A stretch of DNA of 5,519 nucleotides from Deltaproteobacteria bacterium (GTDB taxonomy: Bacteria > UBA10199 > DSSB01): NCBI GenBank assembly GCA_021414045.1, contig JAIOPF010000163.1:1-5519 (forward strand). The letters are read 5' to 3'. Of the stretch, positions 1-4,938 are shown piece by piece. Below the pieces are notes generated by a model. That model saw nothing but the letters and a program-made list of their open reading frames with translations, was not told the DNA's origin and made no database searches. The position numbers and the translations under genes were made by a program. Each line of letters opens with the position of its first letter. The first letter of the stretch is position 1.

Positions 1-859
1 GCAGCAAGGAATCGCTGACCTCCTCGGCACGCAAGAAGGAGACGGCTCCGGCGCCCATTCCGATGAAGCTGTCGTAGTCCCAATAATGCAGGTTATGCCG
101 GGATTCTTGGCCTAGGCGGGCGTAGTTGCTGGTCTCGTAGGCCGACATTCCCTTGGAGGCCGCAAAGCCCTCGAGGCAGCGCCGCATCTCCAAGACCTCT
201 TCCGTCCGCGGAAGCGGTAGCCTCCCCTGCAGATATCGATCGTAAAACGGCGTCCCCTCCTCGACGATGAGCTCGTAGGCCGAGAGATGTTCCAGGGGAA
301 AACTCTCCAAGCGATTCAATGTATCGGCGATATGCGTCAAATTTTGTTCTGGAAGTCCATACATCAGGTCGGCGTTCACCCGCTCGAAGCCAGCCTCGAA
401 GGCCCATTCCAAGGCATGGAGGGCGTCCTCCGCCGTGTGGGCCCGGGCCAAGGAAAGCAACAGTTTTTCGTCCAGGGTCTGCACGCCCATCGAGAGACGA
501 TTGCAACCCGCGGCGCGGAACCCGCGCATTTTATCGAGCTCGGCCGTCTTGGGATTGAGCTCCAGACTGACTTCGGCGCCCAAGGCGATAGGAGCGATAC
601 GTTGGGCGGCGACGAGGATCTCGCCGATGGACTCGGCCGTGAAGAGAGAGGGGGTGCCTCCTCCAAAAAAGACCGTGTCGAAGGAGGCCTCATGGGGTCT
701 CCCTAGAGCTTGAGCCCAACGGTCGGTTTCCCGGGCCAAAGCCTCCACATATTCGAGCTCCGGAACGGCCGAACGACCGATGCCATAGGAATTAAAGTCG
801 CAGTAATGGCACTTACTGACGCAAAAGGGGATATGAATGTACAAAGACAAAAACTTCAC
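1..859 (-). CDS. hemW: HemW, radical SAM heme chaperone (N-terminal 286 residues, cut by window edge)
   Basis: HemW is a cytoplasmic radical SAM protein that binds heme and is thought to pass it to target proteins; it is often misnamed oxygen-independent coproporphyrinogen oxidase. Seen: the cluster-binding motif C13-x3-C17-x2-C20 inside LYIHIPFC..KCHYCDFNSY. The residue after C20-D21 is F22, not the fourth cysteine of true HemN, which favours HemW. Also seen are GGGTP at 66-70, a RLSMGVQTLDEKLL stretch, ADLMYGLPEQ, LSAYELIVEEGTPFY, and HNLHYW (255-260) followed by FIGMGAGAVSF. The family is usually about 380 residues, so roughly the last 90 lie beyond base 1. The chosen start is GTG at 859, seven bases after an AAGAGG ribosome site; a TTG one codon upstream is the alternative. 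It is transcribed divergently from the ParA gene. No frameshift is visible. Confidence 0.95.
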   Translation of the reverse strand, partial: MKFLSLYIHIPFCVSKCHYCDFNSYGIGRSAVPELEYVEALARETDRWAQALGRPHEASFDTVFFGGGTPSLFTAESIGEILVAAQRIAPIALGAEVSLELNPKTAELDKMRGFRAAGCNRLSMGVQTLDEKLLLSLARAHTAEDALHALEWAFEAGFERVNADLMYGLPEQNLTHIADTLNRLESFPLEHLSAYELIVEEGTPFYDRYLQGRLPLPRTEEVLEMRRCLEGFAASKGMSAYETSNYARLGQESRHNLHYWDYDSFIGMGAGAVSFLRAEEVSDSLL

Positions 860-870
860 CAAAATGCCTC

Positions 871-899
871 TTGCAATAAAGGGGTCGCTGCTCTATCTA
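871..899 (+). promoter_or_regulatory. Weak candidate promoter for the ParA gene
   Basis: TTGCAA at 871-876 and TATCTA at 894-899 are separated by 17 bases and lie about 40 bases before the ParA ATG. Both hexamers match the sigma-70 consensus only partly. TTGCAA also lies just outside the hemW ribosome site. This is the best plus-strand pair in the 77-base gap, but it is not convincing by itself. Confidence 0.25.
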
Positions 900-918
900 A
901 TCTTTCAAAATCCGCACT

Positions 919-949
919 ATTATAGAGACATAACCGATGTCCTTGTTAA
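919..949 (-). promoter_or_regulatory. Candidate hemW promoter overlapping the parA start
   Basis: On the minus strand a perfect TATAAT lies at 919-924, and TTAACA (5 of 6 matches to TTGACA) lies at 944-949, with a 19-base spacer. The spacer is longer than the ideal 17, so strength is uncertain. Transcription would start near 912 and give a leader of about 50 bases before the GTG at 859. The -35 element lies inside codons 3-5 of the divergent ParA gene, so the two promoters probably interfere. Inferred from consensus matching only. Confidence 0.4.
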
Positions 950-1854
950 CCGATAAAATCAAATCTCTTTTGACGATCGAGACCTCCCAGGTTTTGTCCA
1001 GCGATGACAAGGGCAAAAAACGTGCGGTGGTGATCAGCATCTGCTCGCAAAAGGGTGGGGTCGGCAAGACCACCACGGCCGTCAACCTCAGCACCGCCAT
1101 CGCAAAATACTACGGCAAGCGGGTCCTGGTCGTCGATCTCGACCCCCAGGGCCATGTCGAAAAATCCCTGGGCGCCCTGATTCCTGAAGGCGTCGAATAC
1201 TCGCCGATGTCCACCATCCTCTCCGCCAAAAAAGGCAATGTGATGGACGGAGTCATCCCCACCGAGCTCGAAAATTTTTTCATCAGCCCCGGCGACAAAA
1301 CCCTCTACGAGACCGAGAGCCTGTTGGCCACCAAGATCGGCAAAGAATACATCCTCAACGAGGCGATGAAGGTCGCGCGCAGCCATTTCGACTATATCTT
1401 GTTCGATTGCCCGCCCAACCTGGGCAATCTCACGCTCAACGCCCTAGTCGCCAGCGACTTCTGCCTGGTGCCTTGCGAGATGAGCGTCTTGTCCTTCGAA
1501 GGCGTCAACGACTTGGTCGAAACGCTGGAGACGGTCAACGAACGCCTGAATCCCCGCCTCAAGATCCTGGGCGTCCTCTTCACTCGCGTGGACGGACGCA
1601 ATCTCAACATGAACCAGATCATCGAGGGGAACATCAAAAATTACTTTCGCGGCAAGGTATTCAAGACCCAGATCGCCATCAACACCGCCCTCAACAAGGC
1701 CCAGCTCGAAGGCCTACCCGTGTTCGACAACTACCCTTCCAGCTCCGGATCGGTGAATTACCGCGAACTCGCCGACGAGCTCCTCAAAAAGCTGAAGCGA
1801 CAAAGCAGCACCCAAAACGGCAATGGCAATCTTAGCCATGCCGCCAACGCCTAA
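937..1854 (+). CDS. ParA/Soj-family Walker-type ATPase without a partner parB
   Basis: A 305-residue cytoplasmic ATPase of the ParA/MinD group, which dimerise on ATP, bind the nucleoid or membrane, and position DNA or protein cargo. Seen: deviant Walker A KGGVGKTT at 39-46 (signature K39, catalytic K44), A' motif VVDLDPQG at 65-72, and Walker B FDYILFDCPPNLG at 151-163. The ParA-typical C-terminal run INTALNKAQLEGLPVFDNYP ends in SSSGSVNYRELADELL. Residues 1-29 are a non-catalytic extension before the first beta strand, and the last 18 or so are Asn/Gln/Ser-rich and probably disordered. The ATG at 937 has only a weak upstream GAGA. No ParB, parS-like repeats or gid genes are visible, so a chromosome-partition role is not supported; a cargo-positioning role is equally possible. 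The family call is firm, the cargo unknown. Confidence 0.93.
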   Translation: MSLLTDKIKSLLTIETSQVLSSDDKGKKRAVVISICSQKGGVGKTTTAVNLSTAIAKYYGKRVLVVDLDPQGHVEKSLGALIPEGVEYSPMSTILSAKKGNVMDGVIPTELENFFISPGDKTLYETESLLATKIGKEYILNEAMKVARSHFDYILFDCPPNLGNLTLNALVASDFCLVPCEMSVLSFEGVNDLVETLETVNERLNPRLKILGVLFTRVDGRNLNMNQIIEGNIKNYFRGKVFKTQIAINTALNKAQLEGLPVFDNYPSSSGSVNYRELADELLKKLKRQSSTQNGNGNLSHAANA

Positions 1855-1874
1855 GTGCATCCTATCAAATCCAC

Positions 1875-1903
1875 TTGACCTCCTCGCCTTCCCGACCTAT
1901 CCA
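1875..1903 (+). promoter_or_regulatory. Candidate promoter for the beta-helix protein gene
   Basis: TTGACC (5 of 6 matches to the -35 consensus) at 1875-1880 and TATCCA at 1898-1903 are 17 bases apart, in the 128-base gap after ParA. Transcription would start near 1910 and give a leader of roughly 70 bases before the ATG at 1983. No terminator hairpin follows ParA, so read-through from ParA is also possible. Confidence 0.35.
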
Positions 1904-1982
1904 AAAACGTCGTAATTTCAATATTTTATCCATGACGATCCTTAGCAACTTTAAGCGTTTTTCCCCGATAAATTCTACAGCG

Positions 1983-3377
1983 ATGAACCAGGGCAGATAC
2001 TTCAAATTATTGGCTTTTTTTCTCGGGCTCACCCTGAGCCCGGCTTTGGCTCAAGCCCAGTCCGCGGATTATTTCGCCCAGATTTTCAACGAGAAGGTCC
2101 TGACGGTCAGCCGAGAAGGCGACGGTCTCCTCCCCGGCACCCTCCGTACCGCCCTGATCCAGGCCAGTGGACTTCGATCCCAAAATGCCTTCACCGTCGT
2201 CCGCATCGTCTTCGATCCCAGCGTCAAACGCGTCCGCATCACCAAGGGCCCGCTTCCCGAAGTTTCCGGCTCTTTGACCACCATCGATTGCCAAACGCCT
2301 CAGGGCCGCGGCTTGATCGAGGGCGTCCAAGAAAATACCGAAGGGCTGGATCCAACGGAAGAAATCGCCGGACTGAAATTGACCAGCAACGGCAATACGG
2401 TCCGAAACTGCCACATCACCGGCTTTCGGGGCCCCGGCATCCTGGTGCGCGGCAACCGCAACACCATCGAATACGACACCATCGGTTATCACAAGGCCAG
2501 CTCCGAAACCGCCATCGACTCTTCCGCCCTCTTCGACGAACCGAAGACCAACCAAGGCGCGGGCGTCCTCATCGGTGACGGCTCCAGCGAGAACGTCATT
2601 CAAAATAACGACATCGTCGCGAACACCTTCAACGGGGTCGAACTCAGCGCGGGCACTGGAACCGGCAATAAAGTTCTCTTCAATTTTTTCGCGAAAAATA
2701 GCGGCCGACCGGTGAAGGTGGCCTCCAACAGCTACACGACGCGACAGCCTCAGATCACCAAGATCGTCCAACAAGGCGATCTCTACATGATCAGCGGGAT
2801 CGCCGACGCGAACTCCGACCTACAAATTTATCTGGGCGGCAAGGATGACGGCGAAGTCGGAATGGTCGTCGTCCCCGGCACCCAAATCCCGCACGAAAAC
2901 TTCACCGTCGCCACGAAAAGTAAGGGCTTCATCCCGAATCAGACGAAGATCGTCGCCATCGCCGTGAGCCCCAACCACAACACCAGCGAATTCAGCAGCC
3001 CCATCATCATCCCCGGCCCCAACACCACCGTGATCGGCACGCCCGAGGGCGAACCGGCTGCTGCAGCTAAGATTGAAGCCGCGCCCACCGGCATCTCGAA
3101 AGAAGAACCAACCCAAGGCGAGACCGTCGAAGGCGAAACTGGAACCCCTCCCGAAGGCTCCGCCGTCGAAGCCGCCCCCAAGCCTCCGACAGCGGGCACT
3201 ACCACCACGACCCCTGGCATCACCGTCACGCCTCCTCAAGCAGTATCCAAACCCACGGACAAGCCCAACGAGCCTGAGACCACCATCAATCTCAACGGCG
3301 CTGGCGAAGCGGGGCATGAACCTGAAGTTGGCGGACTCGCGGATAAGACGGCCAAGGTCACTTCGCTAGGCATCTAA
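1983..3377 (+). CDS. Exported right-handed parallel beta-helix protein with Pro/Thr/Glu-rich tail
   Basis: A 464-residue protein of unknown function. Residues 1-25 form a Sec signal peptide: R5 and K8, a hydrophobic core LLAFFLGLTL, then ALAQA with likely cleavage after A23 or A25. The start of the mature protein contains GDGLLPGTLRTALIQA, the pattern that opens many bacterial beta-helix surface proteins. Beta-helix coils follow, with repeated short N-rich turns (about 130-171, with NGNTVRNCHITGF and RGNRNTIEY; about 193-240, with SSENVIQNNDIVANTFNGVEL). Residues 258-345 resemble the small beta domain that often follows such helices, ending in AVSPNHNTSEFSSPI. Residues 346-464 are low-complexity, rich in P, T, E and A, with no sorting signal or membrane anchor. 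The ATG at 1983 is chosen because it places the signal peptide at the N-terminus; in-frame TTG 1875 and ATG 1932 would bury it. No strong ribosome site is seen. Probably periplasmic, outer-surface or secreted; no catalytic residues recognised. Confidence 0.85.
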   Translation: MNQGRYFKLLAFFLGLTLSPALAQAQSADYFAQIFNEKVLTVSREGDGLLPGTLRTALIQASGLRSQNAFTVVRIVFDPSVKRVRITKGPLPEVSGSLTTIDCQTPQGRGLIEGVQENTEGLDPTEEIAGLKLTSNGNTVRNCHITGFRGPGILVRGNRNTIEYDTIGYHKASSETAIDSSALFDEPKTNQGAGVLIGDGSSENVIQNNDIVANTFNGVELSAGTGTGNKVLFNFFAKNSGRPVKVASNSYTTRQPQITKIVQQGDLYMISGIADANSDLQIYLGGKDDGEVGMVVVPGTQIPHENFTVATKSKGFIPNQTKIVAIAVSPNHNTSEFSSPIIIPGPNTTVIGTPEGEPAAAAKIEAAPTGISKEEPTQGETVEGETGTPPEGSAVEAAPKPPTAGTTTTTPGITVTPPQAVSKPTDKPNEPETTINLNGAGEAGHEPEVGGLADKTAKVTSLGI

Positions 3378-3391
3378 TCTTTCCTCCATTC

Positions 3392-3424
3392 AAATAATAA
3401 AAAGCCGCTCCCGAAGGAGCGGCT
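3392..3424 (-). terminator. Intrinsic terminator reading on the minus strand (UUCG loop)
   Basis: A 9-bp perfect stem, AGCCGCTCC / GGAGCGGCT (3403-3411 with 3416-3424), closes a 4-base loop. On the minus strand the loop is TTCG closed by C-G, an unusually stable tetraloop, and the stem runs straight into TTTTTATTATTT. On the plus strand the hairpin is followed by CTGCGTTATGG with no U-tract. It should therefore stop leftward transcription. It may still protect the 3' end of the beta-helix mRNA, whose stop codon is 26 bases away. Confidence 0.75.
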
Positions 3425-3429
3425 CTGCG

Positions 3430-3555
3430 TTATGGAATGCCCTGATTGTTGAAGGTCAAGCCTTCGATGGGAAATAAAGCAACAAAGGTGCCATCCCTCA
3501 TTACCTTGAAAATCAACGTGATTTTCCATTTAAAAGAAAAAATATCCTTCACCAT
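3430..3555 (-). CDS. Possible small protein of 41 residues (or structured small RNA)
   Basis: On the minus strand, ATG at 3555 opens 41 codons ending in TAA at 3430-3432, six bases before the terminator hairpin. The product starts MVKDIFSFKWKITLIFKV and ends EGLTFNNQGIP; it alternates hydrophobic and charged residues, has no cysteine and no clear membrane helix. The frame stays open 14 codons upstream of the ATG but holds no standard start there. A GAAGG ribosome-site match (3569-3573) is 13 bases from the ATG, too far to be ideal. I do not recognise it. In its favour: a perfect -10 upstream and a terminator right after the stop. Against: short length, AT-rich base composition unlike its neighbours, and inverted repeats within it that would suit a small RNA or a gene remnant. 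Confidence 0.35.
   Translation of the reverse strand: MVKDIFSFKWKITLIFKVMRDGTFVALFPIEGLTFNNQGIP
3508..3526. repeat. Perfect inverted repeat, 8-bp arms, 3-base centre
   Basis: GAAAATCA, ACG, TGATTTTC. It can form a hairpin in either RNA strand or serve as a dimeric repressor site in DNA. It lies inside the small minus-strand ORF, at the codons for KITLIF. A second, shorter hairpin, GAAGG / CCTTC, lies at 3451-3465. Confidence 0.6.
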
Positions 3556-3579
3556 TAGGTTAATTTTACCTTCTTTATA

Positions 3580-3615
3580 GGTGAATATTATATTTCACCG
3601 GTGAAAACAACGGAA
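3580..3615 (-). promoter_or_regulatory. Minus-strand promoter with embedded operator-like palindrome
   Basis: On the minus strand a perfect TATAAT sits at 3587-3592. The region 17 bases upstream, TTCCGT at 3610-3615, is a poor -35. The spacer holds a perfect 14-bp palindrome, TTTCACCGGTGAAA (3593-3606), and a further half-site GGTGAA (plus strand) lies at 3580-3585 on the other side of the -10. A weak -35 with a palindrome in the spacer is a common layout for a regulated promoter. On the plus strand the same AT stretch contains TATTAT/TATATT, so it may also serve the gene at 3714. Binding factor unknown. Confidence 0.45.
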
Positions 3616-3700
3616 TCTCCCCGAGAATGATTGAGTTTTCCCTTCTCTCCCTACTTGGCCCCGCCTTTGCTTTGTTAATCCGCATAGCCCGCTGCGGGGC

Positions 3701-3708
3701 AAAGGAGG
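3701..3708 (+). promoter_or_regulatory. Strong Shine-Dalgarno AAAGGAGG that fixes the start at 3714
   Basis: AAAGGAGG lies five bases before the ATG at 3714 and is the strongest ribosome site in the window. It sets the start of the Cys-rich protein and excludes the in-frame ATG at 3627. Upstream CCTTTGC (3664-3670) is exactly complementary to GCAAAGG (3699-3705), so the site could be masked in some RNA folds. Confidence 0.85.
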
Positions 3709-3713
3709 ATCTC

Positions 3714-4883
3714 ATGTCGGTGTTCAAAAGAAATTTTCAAATCGTAGCGCCGTTGGTAGCGGCCTTTTTTTTGCTGTTGGCGGGAGTTTCCAGGACGTCT
3801 TCGGCCAACACATGCCAGTGGGGCGACAAGGAATGCGGAGAGCACGCAAGCAACGCGGACGGAGAGGGCTCTTCAGGGCTTACCCTCTACACTCTCCAAG
3901 CCTGCGGCGTTCGGCAGGACTATCTCACCCAGGAGAGCTCCTGCTTGGCGGCCATCAATGAATGTTACCAAAAATCCAGCGCCTGCTTGAATTCCGCCTT
4001 CGACATTAAGATCCAAGATTTCGGTCCCGGCTTGGATAAATCAAAAAACTGGAACGTGATGATTGCCTACTATACTTCCGAAAAAGGTCGTAACGACGCG
4101 ATCATCCAATGCGAGACCTCCAAGCGCAAACAATTGATCGAGGACGCTTGCAAACCCGGCTGCGGCAACGGCATCCTCGAGGCGGGGGAATACTGCGACG
4201 GAGACAACAATCCTCATGGTGGTGCCTGCGCGAACGACTGCAATTCCGCTTGCGGCGACAATGTCGTCCTTACCGGCGTCGAAGCCTGCGACGGAGGTTC
4301 CGACTGCGACGCCCAATGCCGCTACACGGGAAAAAATACGCCTCCAGGAGGATCCATCCCCTTTCCCGATCCGTCGTCGTTTTGCGGTAACGGCAAAATC
4401 GAGCTGCATGAGGATTGCGACCATGGGAATCTCAATGGGCAGAGCGGAGAGACCTGCAGCGATCATTGCAAATTCCTCCCGCAGAAAGCCGTGGACTTCC
4501 CTGGCATGGACGCCGCCAAGGACGAATGCGAGGCGCAATTCTGCACCAAGACGGCCATGGGCACCCTCCTCTGCAACGAAAAATCCGAGAACTGCTTGAA
4601 GGAAAAACAGGACGCCTGCGAACTGAAGCCGGGCTTGTCCCTCACTCAAATTGGAAGCGGAGTGCAATGGGTCCATGCCGGCGCCACGGGAAAATCCGGC
4701 GGCGGCACTTCGGGCATTGTCGGTCATGGAAATTTGAATCCCGCCAACGGCAACCTATCGGGCGGCTGCTCCCTTTCCGGGGTCGAGAACCTGCCTTCGG
4801 AATCCTATGGAATCGCGGGCCTCTACCTCGCCATCGGCGCCTTGAGCCTGGGCCTATCCCTGAAAAAACGATTCTTTTCTTAA
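3714..4883 (+). CDS. Exported Cys-rich repeat protein (DUF4215/Myxococcus type) with MYXO-CTERM-like anchor
   Basis: A 389-residue surface protein of unknown function. The N-terminus is a Sec signal peptide (basic K5-R6, hydrophobic 10-24, likely cleavage after A31). Residues 32-149 hold scattered cysteines in a less recognisable region. Three units of the Myxococcus disulfide-repeat type follow: CGNGILEAGEYCDGDNN from C150, CGDNVVLTGVEACDGG from C180, and CGNGKIELHEDCDHGN from C224. They match the CGNG..E.GE.CD.GN...C...C pattern, whose cysteines should pair as disulfides outside the cytoplasm. After a second Cys-containing stretch and a Gly/Ser-rich linker, the C-terminus reads GGCSLSG (C352), a hydrophobic helix (about 366-383) and KKR (384-386). 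That Cys / membrane helix / basic order is the layout of MYXO-CTERM and related sorting tails, which are processed by intramembrane CPBP-type proteases (myxosortases) in other species; none is encoded here. A strong terminator follows, so it looks monocistronic. Confidence 0.88.
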   Translation: MSVFKRNFQIVAPLVAAFFLLLAGVSRTSSANTCQWGDKECGEHASNADGEGSSGLTLYTLQACGVRQDYLTQESSCLAAINECYQKSSACLNSAFDIKIQDFGPGLDKSKNWNVMIAYYTSEKGRNDAIIQCETSKRKQLIEDACKPGCGNGILEAGEYCDGDNNPHGGACANDCNSACGDNVVLTGVEACDGGSDCDAQCRYTGKNTPPGGSIPFPDPSSFCGNGKIELHEDCDHGNLNGQSGETCSDHCKFLPQKAVDFPGMDAAKDECEAQFCTKTAMGTLLCNEKSENCLKEKQDACELKPGLSLTQIGSGVQWVHAGATGKSGGGTSGIVGHGNLNPANGNLSGGCSLSGVENLPSESYGIAGLYLAIGALSLGLSLKKRFFS

Positions 4884-4905
4884 TCGATGTCATCCCCGAC
4901 CCGTC

Positions 4906-4938
4906 AACCCGGGGCCCCAGAGGGCCCTGGGTTTTTTT
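4906..4938 (+). terminator. Strong intrinsic terminator after the Cys-rich protein gene
   Basis: Bases 4908-4917 pair with 4922-4931 (CCCGGGGCCC with GGGCCCTGGG, one G-U pair) around a CAGA loop; two A-U pairs can extend the base. A run of seven T follows at 4932-4938. It starts 22 bases after the stop at 4883. The last T is also part of the stop codon of the convergent regulator gene. On the minus strand the hairpin has no U-tract, so it should work in the plus direction only. Confidence 0.9.

Larger units (their letters stand above)
3378..3713. other. AT-rich intergenic region between two exported-protein genes
   Basis: This 336-base stretch carries no long gene. From left to right it holds a minus-strand terminator, a possible 41-codon minus-strand ORF containing an inverted repeat, a promoter/operator cluster at 3580-3615, and the leader of the gene at 3714. 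Bases 3440-3610 are clearly richer in A and T than the flanking genes. The leader at 3627-3713 is open in the downstream frame, but its ATG at 3627 lacks a ribosome site and the true start is 3714. Confidence 0.7.

Noticed and set aside
808..822. Sigma-54 promoter-like GG...GC pair
   Set aside because: The spacing is 11 rather than 10 bases between GG and GC, the -12 sequence does not match, and it lies within hemW coding sequence.
1875..1982. Upstream extension of the beta-helix gene from TTG 1875 or ATG 1932
   Set aside because: It would add 17-36 polar and basic residues before a well-formed signal peptide. TTG 1875 is better explained as part of a -35 element, and neither start has a ribosome site.
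2007..2774. Long open frame of 255 codons on the minus strand
   Set aside because: It lies wholly antisense to the beta-helix gene, has repetitive G/A/V/D-rich composition typical of the complement of a GC-rich gene, and shows no recognisable domain.
3392..3424. Reading the hairpin as the terminator of the beta-helix gene
   Set aside because: On the plus strand it is followed by CTGCGTTATGG, not a U-tract; the U-tract is on the minus-strand side. It may stabilise the mRNA end but is not a standard plus-strand terminator.
3627..3713. Upstream extension of the Cys-rich gene from ATG 3627, or a separate leader peptide
   Set aside because: No ribosome site precedes 3627, whereas ATG 3714 has a near-perfect one and begins a standard signal peptide. 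The segment is in frame, so a separate leader peptide would have no stop.
4041..4727. Open frame of 228 codons on the minus strand
   Set aside because: Antisense shadow of the Cys-rich repeat gene, whose signal peptide, repeats, ribosome site and terminator are clear on the plus strand.
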